DNA from: JAGPCK01 sp041675505
GTDB taxonomy: Bacteria > Bacteroidota > Bacteroidia > UKL13-3
Direction of reading: 5' to 3'
DNA: 64,000 nucleotides
NCBI GenBank assembly: GCA_041675505.1
Contig: JBAYTR010000004.1
Span: 62,001-126,000, forward strand
Shown: one piece after another, positions 41,721 to 50,391 of the stretch
Layout of the letters: each line of letters begins with the position of its first letter
Numbering within the stretch: the stretch's first letter is position 1
Notes under the pieces: generated by a model
Told to the model about the DNA's origin: nothing
Databases searched by the model: none
Seen by the model: only the letters and a program-made list of their open reading frames with translations
Program-made: the position numbers and the translations under genes

Positions 41721-44522
41721 ATGATAATAAGCAATAGACGAGATGCAGGTTACACGATAATCAGTCGATTTGAAGAAAACTTCAGAGGCTTCCTAGAAAC
41801 ATCTTTAACAATGAAGTATTCAAATTTTTTTGAACACATACCTCAAGGTGTATTGATAAAGGCTAATGAACGAAATAATAATTTAACCTATGAAAATTAC
41901 TCTGACTTCTTTGAGAACATTGACTTTCCAGACTTGAAAGAAATTTCTCTTTTCAAGGACCATTTTTCAGAAATCCTAAAATCCTTTACTGACAAGAACG
42001 AATTTTCAAAAGCAATGGACGAATTATATTCATTGCGTTGCAAAATTGCTCATATAAAAGGCTACTTTACAAGTGTTGACTTAGATAAATTAGTTGAGCA
42101 AACTGATTTAATTGCAAAGGGATTACAATTCAATACTTTCAACGAACTTCTTAATAAAATAAAGACTGACCCAAGTTCAGTTATTATCAAAATACCATCT
42201 GACTTTGTTGAAGACTTCTTAAATACTAGTGGAATTATAAACAATCTACCAATTCCTGATTATGAGTACGAAGGTGGATTTGTTGGTAGAGAAGAAGACA
42301 GAAAGAAAATAATACAGCTTATAAAAAGCGAAAAATTCCCTGTTGTAACTTTAACTGGCTCTGGCGGAGTTGGCAAAACTGCACTGGCATTAAAAGTAAT
42401 TCAAGACATAACAGAAAACCCTGAGAATAAATTTTTTGATGCAATTGTATGGCTAAGTGCTAAAGAGAATAAACTTTCTGACTTAGGCATTGAGGATATT
42501 GAACCTTCTTTGAAAAGTTATGAAGAATTATTGGACACAATCATTGACCTTTTCGGATTCAGGAGTGAATTGACATCAACAGATACAACAGAAAAAGAAA
42601 AATTAGTTAATTCAGTTATTGAGCTTTCAAATAGAATTCTAATAGCTATTGACAACCTAGAAACAATTACAGACCAACGAATAATCAACTTTATATTTGA
42701 TGCCCCTATAAGTATAAAATTTCTTATCACTTCAAGAAAAGGTATCGGACAAGTTGAAAGACGACATGAGTTAAAAGAGCTAAAAGCTAAAGAAGCTGTT
42801 TATCTCTTTAGGCAACTTGCAAGAGATAAACAGCTACCTTCTCTTGCTTCGTTGCCTGACGAAATAATTAAAACATATACCGCAAAAGTTTCATTCTATC
42901 CCCTTGCAATTAAGTGGGTAATTGGGCAAGTTGCAAGAGGTAAAAATATCAATACTGTTATTGATTCAATCCACACAACAGATAGTGATATTTCAAGATT
43001 CTGCTATGAACAAATCTTCTCCACACTTTCGGACAACTGTAAAAAAATCCTTTATGCTTTAAGTTTACTTGATGCTTCATCAAACTCGAGTGTTCTTGAA
43101 TATGTTGTTGAGTTAGACGAACAAACTTTTGATGACACTATAGAAGATTTAATACTTGTTTCATTAGTAATACCTGAACAATTTCAGAATGAGAGAAAGG
43201 AAATTTCTACAAGATACTCTTTATTGACGCTTACCAAAGGTTATACAAGAATTCAACTTAATAAGAATATTGATCTCAGGGAATATTTAAAAAATAAAAT
43301 AAATCAAGTTGAAAGTACTATTTCTACAACTGAGAAGGCAAAGAAAGAATACAAGCACAGTTTATATAACTTTGGAGCCAAATCTGACGAAGAAAAAATT
43401 GCAACAATAATTGCTCAAACTGCTTTCCAAAAATATCAATCGGGACACTACGTTGCGGCAGTTGAAGAATATAAAAGGGCTGTAAAAATGGCTCCAGGTT
43501 TTGCACCAGTTTATAGAAATTGGGCAATAATGGAAGCGTATGAAAATCACTTAACAGAAGCGGAACAATTGATGGAGAAAGCCGCAAAAATTGACCAATC
43601 TGACCCACAAATATTTCTAATTTGGGGTAATATTTATCGTAAAAGTCGTAAACATACTGAAGCACACAAAAAATATCTTATTGCACACAGTCTAGCACCA
43701 GAAGACCCAATAATACTAAATGCATTAGGGCAAGCTAAGGGTTGGTTAAGTGAATTTCCTGAGGCAAATTCACTCTTAACAAAAGCACTAAATTCAAAAT
43801 TTGATTCTGTTAAACATGAAATTATTTGTAGAACAAGTTTGGCTGAAAATCTTATAAATTGGGGAGATTTTTTAGTAAAAGATAGGAACTATATAGAAGC
43901 AGAAAAAAAATATCATTCAGCCGTAAATCAATGTATGGCGATGCTTGGCACAAATTCAAGAGATGCAAAAGTTTTTAATGCGCTAACGAAAGCTAATTTA
44001 AGACGAGGACAGCTTTTTCTAAAAAATAAACAAAACAAAAAAGCACTCTCTGCTCTCAACAGTGTTTGTAATTCAATTGCATTAAGCTTTAAACAAGGAC
44101 AATACAAACTTGAAGCTCTTCTGCTTATTGGAGAATATTACATGAAAGAACATAACACTGCAGAATTGAAAAAAATACTGTTCCGATTTGGTGAATTTAA
44201 AAACTCAGAAATAATTAAACAAAATCCGAATTACGTTGACCGAATAGCTTTGCTTCACCAGTATGCAAATCCTGAAAATTTGAAAAAAGGAATAATTTAT
44301 AATGTAAACTCTGAAAGAGGCTTTGTAATAATAAAAGAAGACGGTACAGATGATACTTACCTAGGTCATAAAGTAAAATTTATCCCTTCACTTGATACCG
44401 TCTCATTTTCACTAAAAAACTTACAAGTTACTTTTACGGCATCGGTTTCAAATCCAAGTGCCGATGGTATTATACGAAAACAGGCTAAAGATATCAGAAT
44501 AATCAATACACGTGTATTGTAA
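41721..44522 (+). CDS. HEPN-STAND NTPase-TPR-cold-shock-like multidomain protein (defence candidate)
   Basis: 933 residues. The N-terminal helical domain (about 12-135) resembles the Swt1-type HEPN fold, with an R-x4-H RNase motif at Arg106-His111 (RCKIAH). Next is an NB-ARC-like STAND NTPase (about 185-530): entry FVGREEDRKKI, Walker A GSGGVGKT (213-220), Walker B ILIAIDNLE with Asp311, sensor FLITSRKG with Arg339, and YPLAI (393-397). TPR-like repeats cover about 563-800. The C-terminus (855-928) looks like a cold-shock/OB-fold domain (KKGIIYNVNSERGFVIIKEDG). Such proteins in other bacteria sense a phage component through the repeats and release a toxic nuclease. The coding region is much more AT-rich than its neighbours, suggesting transfer. 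The defence role is inference. Confidence 0.85.
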   Translation: MIISNRRDAGYTIISRFEENFRGFLETSLTMKYSNFFEHIPQGVLIKANERNNNLTYENYSDFFENIDFPDLKEISLFKDHFSEILKSFTDKNEFSKAMDELYSLRCKIAHIKGYFTSVDLDKLVEQTDLIAKGLQFNTFNELLNKIKTDPSSVIIKIPSDFVEDFLNTSGIINNLPIPDYEYEGGFVGREEDRKKIIQLIKSEKFPVVTLTGSGGVGKTALALKVIQDITENPENKFFDAIVWLSAKENKLSDLGIEDIEPSLKSYEELLDTIIDLFGFRSELTSTDTTEKEKLVNSVIELSNRILIAIDNLETITDQRIINFIFDAPISIKFLITSRKGIGQVERRHELKELKAKEAVYLFRQLARDKQLPSLASLPDEIIKTYTAKVSFYPLAIKWVIGQVARGKNINTVIDSIHTTDSDISRFCYEQIFSTLSDNCKKILYALSLLDASSNSSVLEYVVELDEQTFDDTIEDLILVSLVIPEQFQNERKEISTRYSLLTLTKGYTRIQLNKNIDLREYLKNKINQVESTISTTEKAKKEYKHSLYNFGAKSDEEKIATIIAQTAFQKYQSGHYVAAVEEYKRAVKMAPGFAPVYRNWAIMEAYENHLTEAEQLMEKAAKIDQSDPQIFLIWGNIYRKSRKHTEAHKKYLIAHSLAPEDPIILNALGQAKGWLSEFPEANSLLTKALNSKFDSVKHEIICRTSLAENLINWGDFLVKDRNYIEAEKKYHSAVNQCMAMLGTNSRDAKVFNALTKANLRRGQLFLKNKQNKKALSALNSVCNSIALSFKQGQYKLEALLLIGEYYMKEHNTAELKKILFRFGEFKNSEIIKQNPNYVDRIALLHQYANPENLKKGIIYNVNSERGFVIIKEDGTDDTYLGHKVKFIPSLDTVSFSLKNLQVTFTASVSNPSADGIIRKQAKDIRIINTRVL

Positions 44523-44623
44523 ATCCGCAAACTAACCGATTAGAAGTGTTTCTTAGAATACTTACTCTTATGTTCGTCTCCCCACGAAACAAATCGTAGT
44601 GTCAAAACATTACCGCCTCATCA

Positions 44624-44682
44624 GGAGATTACTTCGTCACCCCCGCACACAAGGCTTTGCGCTCCTCGTAATGACGGTGTGT
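44624..44682. repeat. Interspersed palindromic repeat (GAGATTACTTCGTCA...CTCGTAATGACGG type)
   Basis: GGAGATTACTTCGTCA at the left and CTCCTCGTAATGACGG at the right are imperfect inverted copies (ATTAC/GTAAT and CGTCA/TGACG pair). Written in reverse it reads CGTCATTACGAGGAGCGC...GACGAAGTAATCTC, a dispersed intergenic motif that I recall from many bacterial genomes. One copy is seen in this window. Confidence 0.6.
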
Positions 44683-44721
44683 TGGAAAATTAGTTTTCAT
44701 CAAAAAACAGAAAGAAACGTC

Positions 44722-44762
44722 ACTGCCAGCTATGCGTTGGGTTGTGCAGGGTGCGTGGCAGT
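44722..44762. repeat. Hairpin with 7-bp perfect arms
   Basis: ACTGCCA (44722-44728) and TGGCAGT (44756-44762) are perfectly complementary, enclosing a GT-rich 27-nt segment. It lies 39 bp past the palindromic repeat and may belong to the same dispersed element. Confidence 0.45.
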
Positions 44763-44801
44763 CCCCCAAAGGTGAGCAGATTCTCCTCTCTCCCACCTCG
44801 G

Positions 44802-44832
44802 TTTGTTTCTTCTCCCCGCTGCTTTAACTTTG
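44802..44832 (+). promoter_or_regulatory. Consensus Bacteroidota promoter for the cupin gene
   Basis: TTTG (44802-44805), a 19-bp spacer and TAACTTTG (44825-44832) match the phylum consensus exactly. The ATG at 44839 lies 6 nt after the -7 element, so the transcript should be essentially leaderless. Confidence 0.75.
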
Positions 44833-44838
44833 TTACTT

Positions 44839-45198
44839 ATGGAGAAAGTAAATGTGCATCAAAAATTAGCCTTGTTTTCAGAACACTGGAGCCCCAAGAT
44901 AGTGGGTGAATTAAACGGGCAACAAGTAAAGCTGGCAAAATTTAAAGGGGCGTTTACCTGGCACCAACACGAGGCAGAAGACGAGTTATTTTTTGTTATC
45001 AAAGGTAGCTTCAGAATGGAGTACCGCGATAAAACCATCACCGTAAACGAGAATGAATTTCTAATAGTACCCAAAGGAACAGAACACCGCCCCGTTGCTG
45101 ATGAAGAAGTTTGCGTGATGTTGTTTGAACCTGCCTCCACACTGAACACCGGCAATACCGTAAACGATTTAACCAAGCCCGTTCTCGACCGTATATAA
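44839..45198 (+). CDS. Cupin domain protein
   Basis: A 119-residue single-domain cupin. The metal-binding motifs are present: FTWHQHEAEDELFFVIKGS (cupin motif 1, His-x-His with Glu) and IVPKGTEHRPVADEE (motif 2, His). Small cupins of this type bind a metal ion and may be isomerases, dioxygenases or binding proteins; the exact activity cannot be told. The start at 44839 is supported by the promoter directly before it. The upstream in-frame ATG at 44803 would lie inside the promoter and is rejected. Confidence 0.85.
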   Translation: MEKVNVHQKLALFSEHWSPKIVGELNGQQVKLAKFKGAFTWHQHEAEDELFFVIKGSFRMEYRDKTITVNENEFLIVPKGTEHRPVADEEVCVMLFEPASTLNTGNTVNDLTKPVLDRI

Positions 45199-45334
45199 AT
45201 CTACACACGTACTGTTTGTTGTTCAACCAATGTTTTCTCGATGAACAGAAAATTGATTCTACCGTTTACCGAAAGATTATCAACACCTGTCGAGTAGCCG
45301 CATCTTACCTTGCAGAAGCACTTACCTTGGCTGT

Positions 45335-46300
45335 ATGAAAGCCATCATTCATACCCGATACGGCCCGCCTGAAGTAGCGGAGTTAAAAGAAATACCTGTA
45401 CCGCAGCCTCAGAAAAATGAACTGCTGATAAAAGTAATGGCCACTACCGTAAACCGCACCGATTGTGGCTTTCGCAGTGCTGAATATTTTGTGAGTCGGT
45501 TTTTTAGCGGCTTGTTTCGACCCAAACAACAAACATTGGGTTGTGAGTTTGCCGGAATAGTAGAAGCAGTTGGAAGCAACGTTACCTTATTTTCAGTGGG
45601 TGATAAAATAGTAGGTTACAACGATGAACATTTTGGTGCACATGCCCAGTACCTGCTGGTGGCCGAAGATAAAGCCATCACTCACCTGCCGCACAATTTA
45701 AGTTTTGAAGAAGCCGCAGCACTTACCGAAGGTGCACACTATGCTTTGTGCAACATACGCGCAGCCAAGGTACAAGGCGGGCAAAACGTATTGGTGTACG
45801 GTGCCACCGGAGCCATTGGTTCGGCAGCAGTGCAGTTGCTTAAACATTTCGGAGCAAACGTAACGGCAGTTTGTAATACTCCAAACGTATCACTTGTAAA
45901 ATCATTGGGCGCTGATGTGGTGATAGATTACACCCAACAGGATTATACCACTAACCACAACACCTACGATTTTGTATTTGATGCGGTGGGTAAAAGTTCT
46001 TTCGGCCAGGCCAAAAAAGTGCTGACCAAAAAAGGCATATACATCTCCACAGAATTGGGCAAAAACGGGGAGAATATTTACCTCGCGTTGCTCACTCCTT
46101 TGCTGGGAGGTAAAAGGTTGTTGTTTCCGCTTCCTACCATCAGCAAAAGTGATGTAGAACTGTTGCGTGATTTGGCAGAAGCCGGAAAATTTAAGCCGGT
46201 AATTGACCGCACTTATTCCCTGGAACAGATAGTAGAAGCTTACCGTTACGTGGAAAGCGGACAAAAAATAGGGAATGTTATTGTGACTCCCTGGAGTTAA
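45335..46300 (+). CDS. NAD(P)H-dependent quinone oxidoreductase-like protein (MDR superfamily)
   Basis: A 321-residue medium-chain dehydrogenase/reductase. The GroES-like N-terminal domain (about 1-130) has GCEFAGIVEAVGSNV and VGDKIVGYND. The Rossmann domain (about 140-275) has LVYGATGAIGSAAVQLLKHFG for cofactor binding. Zinc ligands are lacking, so this is the zeta-crystallin/quinone oxidoreductase type. Similar proteins reduce quinones or enals. The substrate is unknown. It is preceded by TTACCTTGG just before the ATG, one base off the -7 consensus, so it may also be nearly leaderless. Confidence 0.87.
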   Translation: MKAIIHTRYGPPEVAELKEIPVPQPQKNELLIKVMATTVNRTDCGFRSAEYFVSRFFSGLFRPKQQTLGCEFAGIVEAVGSNVTLFSVGDKIVGYNDEHFGAHAQYLLVAEDKAITHLPHNLSFEEAAALTEGAHYALCNIRAAKVQGGQNVLVYGATGAIGSAAVQLLKHFGANVTAVCNTPNVSLVKSLGADVVIDYTQQDYTTNHNTYDFVFDAVGKSSFGQAKKVLTKKGIYISTELGKNGENIYLALLTPLLGGKRLLFPLPTISKSDVELLRDLAEAGKFKPVIDRTYSLEQIVEAYRYVESGQKIGNVIVTPWS

Positions 46301-46347
46301 GCGATAGTGCCCGACCCGCACAAACGGACTTTATATTAGATTAACTA

Positions 46348-46379
46348 TTTGTTAATACGAAGCAACATTTCTTTCTTTG
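46348..46379 (+). promoter_or_regulatory. Promoter of the CotH/T9SS gene
   Basis: TTTG (46348-46351), a 20-bp spacer and TTTCTTTG (46372-46379), one mismatch from TAnnTTTG, precede the ATG at 46408 by 28 nt. Confidence 0.4.
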
Positions 46380-46407
46380 GTGCTGTCTTTAGGACAAACG
46401 CCAACAC

Positions 46408-48660
46408 ATGAAACCACACACCCTACTTTTAACCTCGTTGCTTATTGCTGTGGGCTTTTCACCCGTTAATGCACAAACTTTTTATCAGGTTGACTCCGTT
46501 CAAACTATTGAAATAACCTTTACCCAAAGCAATTGGGACTACCAGATGGACACTGCCAAAGCCGGATTGGAAGACTACATTGTGGCAGCAGAGTGTAAAG
46601 TAAACGGAGTGAGTTTTCAAAATGTAGGCGTGAAATACAAAGGCAACAGTTCTTACCGTTCCAACCAAACGAAAAATCCTTTGCACATTGAGTTGGATTA
46701 CATCAACGACAAACAAAATTATCAGGGATACAAAGACATTAAACTGGGCAACGGTTTCAGCGACCCCAGTTTTGTGCGCGAGGTGTTGAGCTATGAAATT
46801 CTGCGCAACTACATGAGTGCACCGCTGAGCAATTATGCCAAGGTATACATCAACGGCACTTACTACGGATTGTACACCTCCTCACAACACATCGGTAAAG
46901 ATTTTTGCAAAAAGCATTTTTTGTCGTCACACGGCACCTTGGTGAAATGTAACCCCGCATCAGTAATGACCTATGCTTCCGACCTCAAATACCGTGGCAC
47001 CGATAGTTCACTTTACTCCAACCACTACGAAATAAAATCTGATAACGGCTGGAAAGATCTGATTGATTTGTGTGACATACTGAATAACAACACCACTGAC
47101 CTGGAACAGGTAATGGACATGGACAAAGCCATTTGGATGCTGGCCTTCAACAACCTGTTTGTGAACCTGGACAGTTACAACGGGGGCTTTAAGCAGAACT
47201 ATTATTTATATAAACCGGATAGCGCACGTTTTGCTTCCATTGTGTGGGACCTGAACATGAGCTTTGGTTCATTCACCAACGTGGGTACGGGTGGTCAGCA
47301 ATCGGGTACACAATTGCAGCAATTGAGTCCGTTTGTAAACAACACCGCCAACTGGCCACTCATTCAAAAAGTAATGGCTAACCCGCAATACAAGCGCAAG
47401 TACATTGCCCATATGAAAACTATGTTGGAAGAGCAGGTAATCACCGGCAACTATTATACCCGTGCACAGCAATTACAAAACATCATCAACTCAGCTGTAC
47501 AAGCTGATACCTATAAATTTTATACCTCCACACAGTTCACTCAAAACCTAACTTCCAGTGCAGGTTCAGGACCCGGTGGAGGAATCACCGGCATTAAACC
47601 CCTGATGGATGGCAGGGTAACTTACCTGCAAAGTTTAACTGAAGTTACTGCTACGGCTCCCACCATTAGCAACGTGCAGGTAAATACAGGCACACACCGC
47701 ATGGGCGATACCGTGTGGATACAAGCATCCGTTACTGGTGGCACAACTGTATTGCTTAATTACCGCAATACACGTGTAGCTCCGTTTGTGGCAACTGCCA
47801 TGTTCGATGATGGTAACCACCGCGATGGTTCAGCCGGAGACAATGTTTTTGGTGCAGCATTGGTGCTTACCACAGGTTATGGTGATTATTACGTGTATGC
47901 TGAAAACAGTACTGCCGGAAAGTTTTCACCTCAACGTGCTGAATATGAATTTTACCGTGTCAACATCAGCAACAATCTACCGGCCAATGGTACTGCGGTA
48001 CTTAATGAACTGATGGCTTCCAACACCAATGGCACAACAGATGCCAACTACGATTACGAAGACTGGATTGAACTCTATAACAACAGCAACTCAGCGGTAA
48101 GTTTAAGCGGCATGTTTCTTACTGACGATATCAGTGATTTGCAAAAATGGGCCTTCCCTGCTGATGCGGTTATACCTGCCAACGGTTACACCATAGTATG
48201 GTGTGATGAAGACAATGGCGAAAGTGGTTTTCATGCCAACTTCAAATTGCTCGCTACAGGAGAAACCCTGTGGCTGACAGACGGCACAAATGTGAAAGAC
48301 AGTGTAACTTTTGGCGCGGTGCAGTCAAATGCAGCAGTAGCCAGATGTGCAAACGGCACAGGCACATTTAAAAGTGGTTTAGCTCCAAGCTTCAAATCAG
48401 AAAATTTTTGTTTTCCTGTAGGTATAACAAAATTGAGTGATGCCTTTACCCCCGTTGTGTATCCAAATCCTTCAGGCGGTTTGTTCAACATCCGCACTAG
48501 CGAGCCATTACACATTCAGGTATATTCACTTTCAGGACAATTGGTGGCAGAAGTAAACAACGGTACAACTTTTTCACTTCAACATGTGCCAGCAGGTTTA
48601 TATGTGGTGCGTATGCAAGGGGCTACAGAAGTCTATACCTGCAAAGTGCAGAAGTGGTAA
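46408..48660 (+). CDS. CotH kinase-like secreted protein with lamin-tail domain and T9SS sorting domain
   Basis: 750 residues: signal peptide (1-22, ending VNAQ); CotH domain (about 30-415) with VGVKYKGNSSYR, YQGYKDIKLGNGF, YGLYTSSQHIGKDF, NNLFVNLDSYNGGFKQNYYLY and IVWDLNMSFGSF; a beta-rich linker; a lamin-tail domain (about 530-665: VLNELMASN, EDWIELYNNSNSAVSLSGM, YTIVWCDED); and a type A T9SS sorting domain (about 675-750: VVYPNPSGGLFNI to TCKVQKW). CotH proteins phosphorylate surface proteins in Bacillus spores; similar proteins in Bacteroidota are secreted with unknown substrates. It ends 3 bp before the convergent gene. Confidence 0.9.
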   Translation: MKPHTLLLTSLLIAVGFSPVNAQTFYQVDSVQTIEITFTQSNWDYQMDTAKAGLEDYIVAAECKVNGVSFQNVGVKYKGNSSYRSNQTKNPLHIELDYINDKQNYQGYKDIKLGNGFSDPSFVREVLSYEILRNYMSAPLSNYAKVYINGTYYGLYTSSQHIGKDFCKKHFLSSHGTLVKCNPASVMTYASDLKYRGTDSSLYSNHYEIKSDNGWKDLIDLCDILNNNTTDLEQVMDMDKAIWMLAFNNLFVNLDSYNGGFKQNYYLYKPDSARFASIVWDLNMSFGSFTNVGTGGQQSGTQLQQLSPFVNNTANWPLIQKVMANPQYKRKYIAHMKTMLEEQVITGNYYTRAQQLQNIINSAVQADTYKFYTSTQFTQNLTSSAGSGPGGGITGIKPLMDGRVTYLQSLTEVTATAPTISNVQVNTGTHRMGDTVWIQASVTGGTTVLLNYRNTRVAPFVATAMFDDGNHRDGSAGDNVFGAALVLTTGYGDYYVYAENSTAGKFSPQRAEYEFYRVNISNNLPANGTAVLNELMASNTNGTTDANYDYEDWIELYNNSNSAVSLSGMFLTDDISDLQKWAFPADAVIPANGYTIVWCDEDNGESGFHANFKLLATGETLWLTDGTNVKDSVTFGAVQSNAAVARCANGTGTFKSGLAPSFKSENFCFPVGITKLSDAFTPVVYPNPSGGLFNIRTSEPLHIQVYSLSGQLVAEVNNGTTFSLQHVPAGLYVVRMQGATEVYTCKVQKW

Positions 48661-48663
48661 ACC

Positions 48664-49131
48664 TTACTTTACAGGTCGGAAGAACTGCACCTTGCCGCTT
48701 TTAATATCGTCAAGGTTATATTCATTCAGCATTACCCGTTTTACATTGTTAATGTTCTGCTCAGCTAAAACAAGTTGCCGTGAACTGCGTACCTCATACA
48801 CCACAGCGGTATGTTTAATCATGCTCCAGCGTGTAGTGCTGCTTCCCTCTTTGTGTTCCATAGTAACACCTGTAAACTGAATGATGTCACCCGGCAGCAA
48901 AGAATCTTTTTCAAATTTTAACAGCTTTCCAAACAACAGCGGTCGCTCCCATTTAGCTTGTGCATAGGTAAGCGCCTGATTGGCCAAATCCCAACACTCG
49001 CCTCTATCTACCTTTTTACCCACCACGGTTTTTACATACTGAATAACCAGTGCATTCATTTCAGGCAGTTCTTTTTGAGAAGGTTGGTTAAAGAAACAAA
49101 AGGAAAGTAAAAGTAACACTAAAGATTTCAT
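48664..49131 (-). CDS. Secreted cysteine-peptidase-fold (CHAP/NlpC-like) protein
   Basis: 155 residues from the ATG at 49131 (MKSLVLLLLSFCFFN, a signal peptide); the frame extends further upstream but across the divergent gene start. The mature domain has GECWDLANQALTYAQ, with a likely catalytic Cys, then DSLLPGDIIQFTGV and MIKHTAVVYEV, with a likely catalytic His. This order of Cys then His is that of CHAP/NlpC-type amidases, but the sequence is divergent and may be another cysteine-proteinase-like fold. A cell-wall or secreted role is likely. It is convergent with the CotH gene. Confidence 0.65.
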   Translation of the reverse strand: MKSLVLLLLSFCFFNQPSQKELPEMNALVIQYVKTVVGKKVDRGECWDLANQALTYAQAKWERPLLFGKLLKFEKDSLLPGDIIQFTGVTMEHKEGSSTTRWSMIKHTAVVYEVRSSRQLVLAEQNINNVKRVMLNEYNLDDIKSGKVQFFRPVK

Positions 49132-49194
49132 GGTATAAATATAAGCAATTACAAATGCCGTAATAACGTATTTTCGTGCCAAATTGTACAGCAC

Positions 49195-50391
49195 ATGACT
49201 TACGATGTAGTAATTATAGGCGGAGGAATTGTAGGATTGGCCACTGCCCTTAAGATAAAAGAACAAAAACCTCAACTATCCGTTGTTTTACTTGAAAAAG
49301 AAGCGGGTGTGGCTCGCCACCAAACGGGTCACAATAGCGGGGTAATTCACTCCGGTATTTATTACAAACCGGGTAGTCTTAAAGCACAGAATTGTTTGCG
49401 CGGTTATCACTACCTGCTTGACTTTTGTAAAAAGAACGACATCCGCTTCGATTTGTGCGGGAAAATAATTGTGTCAACCGCTGAGCATGAACTGCAGCCT
49501 ATGGAAAACGTTTACCAACGCGGATTGCAAAACGGTTTACAAGGAATGAAAAAATTGAGTGCAGGTGAGTTGAAAGAATATGAACCACATGTAAACGGCA
49601 TTGCGGGAATTTTTGTACCACAAACAGGCATCATTGATTACAAAGAAGTATCAGCTAAAATCGCTGAAAATTTTCAGCAATACGGTGGACATGTGCTCAC
49701 CTCCTCGAAAGTAACAGACATTAAGTACAATGGAACACTAAGTGAGGTAATAACCGAAGATAGCACGTATACTGGTCGTTTAGTAATTAACTGTGCCGGC
49801 CTCCATTCAGATAAAGTAGCTGCACTTACACGTGAAAAACTGGATGTGCGCATTATTCCTTTTCGTGGCGAATATTTTCTGCTCAAAAAAGAAAAACAGG
49901 GTTTGGTTAAAAACCTCATTTACCCGGTACCTGATCCCAACTTCCCCTTCTTGGGAGTACATTTTACCCGCATGATTCACGGTGAAGTGGAAGCCGGCCC
50001 CAATGCCGTGTTTGCCTTTAAACGAGAAGGCTACAAAAAAACCGACATCAACATCAAAGAAACTTTTGAGTCGTTGATGTGGCCGGGATTTCAGAAAGTG
50101 ATGGCCAAATACTGGAAAACAGGCATGGGTGAGTTTTACCGTTCCTTCTCCAAAGCAGCCTTTACCAAAGCTTTGCAGCGTTTAATTCCTGAAGTACAGG
50201 AAGATGACTTAATTCCGGCAGGAGCAGGAGTACGCGCACAAGCCTGCGACCGCACAGGTGGTTTAATTGATGATTTCCTGATTCTTGAAGACGAACACGT
50301 TATTAATGTGTGCAACGCTCCTTCACCTGCAGCCACTTCTTCCCTGTCCATTGGTCATACTTTAGCTGACATGGCCGTGAAAAGATTTTAA
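49195..50391 (+). CDS. lhgO: L-2-hydroxyglutarate oxidase
   Basis: A 398-residue FAD-dependent oxidoreductase of the DAO family. The FAD-binding start is DVVIIGGGIVGLATALKIKE (4-23) with the typical LhgO ARHQTGHNSGVIHSGIYYKP motif and later PVPDPNFPFLGVHFTRM and PAGAGVRAQACDR. The enzyme oxidises L-2-hydroxyglutarate to 2-oxoglutarate, passing electrons to quinone in the membrane. The start at 49195 is the only good ATG. A long untranslated stretch and a terminator follow. Confidence 0.93.
   Translation: MTYDVVIIGGGIVGLATALKIKEQKPQLSVVLLEKEAGVARHQTGHNSGVIHSGIYYKPGSLKAQNCLRGYHYLLDFCKKNDIRFDLCGKIIVSTAEHELQPMENVYQRGLQNGLQGMKKLSAGELKEYEPHVNGIAGIFVPQTGIIDYKEVSAKIAENFQQYGGHVLTSSKVTDIKYNGTLSEVITEDSTYTGRLVINCAGLHSDKVAALTREKLDVRIIPFRGEYFLLKKEKQGLVKNLIYPVPDPNFPFLGVHFTRMIHGEVEAGPNAVFAFKREGYKKTDINIKETFESLMWPGFQKVMAKYWKTGMGEFYRSFSKAAFTKALQRLIPEVQEDDLIPAGAGVRAQACDRTGGLIDDFLILEDEHVINVCNAPSPAATSSLSIGHTLADMAVKRF

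Larger units (their letters stand above)
44523..44838. other. Non-coding spacer with structured repeats (316 bp)
   Basis: No gene is visible between the STAND gene and the cupin gene. The stretch contains an interspersed palindromic repeat (44624-44682), a second hairpin (44722-44762) and the cupin promoter (44802-44832). It is markedly richer in GC than the STAND gene, so the AT-rich insert seems to end at about 44560-44600. Confidence 0.6.

Noticed and set aside
41523..44838. Transposon or integron carrying the STAND gene
   Set aside because: No transposase, integrase, tRNA or flanking direct repeats could be seen by eye; only composition and a dispersed palindrome hint at transfer.
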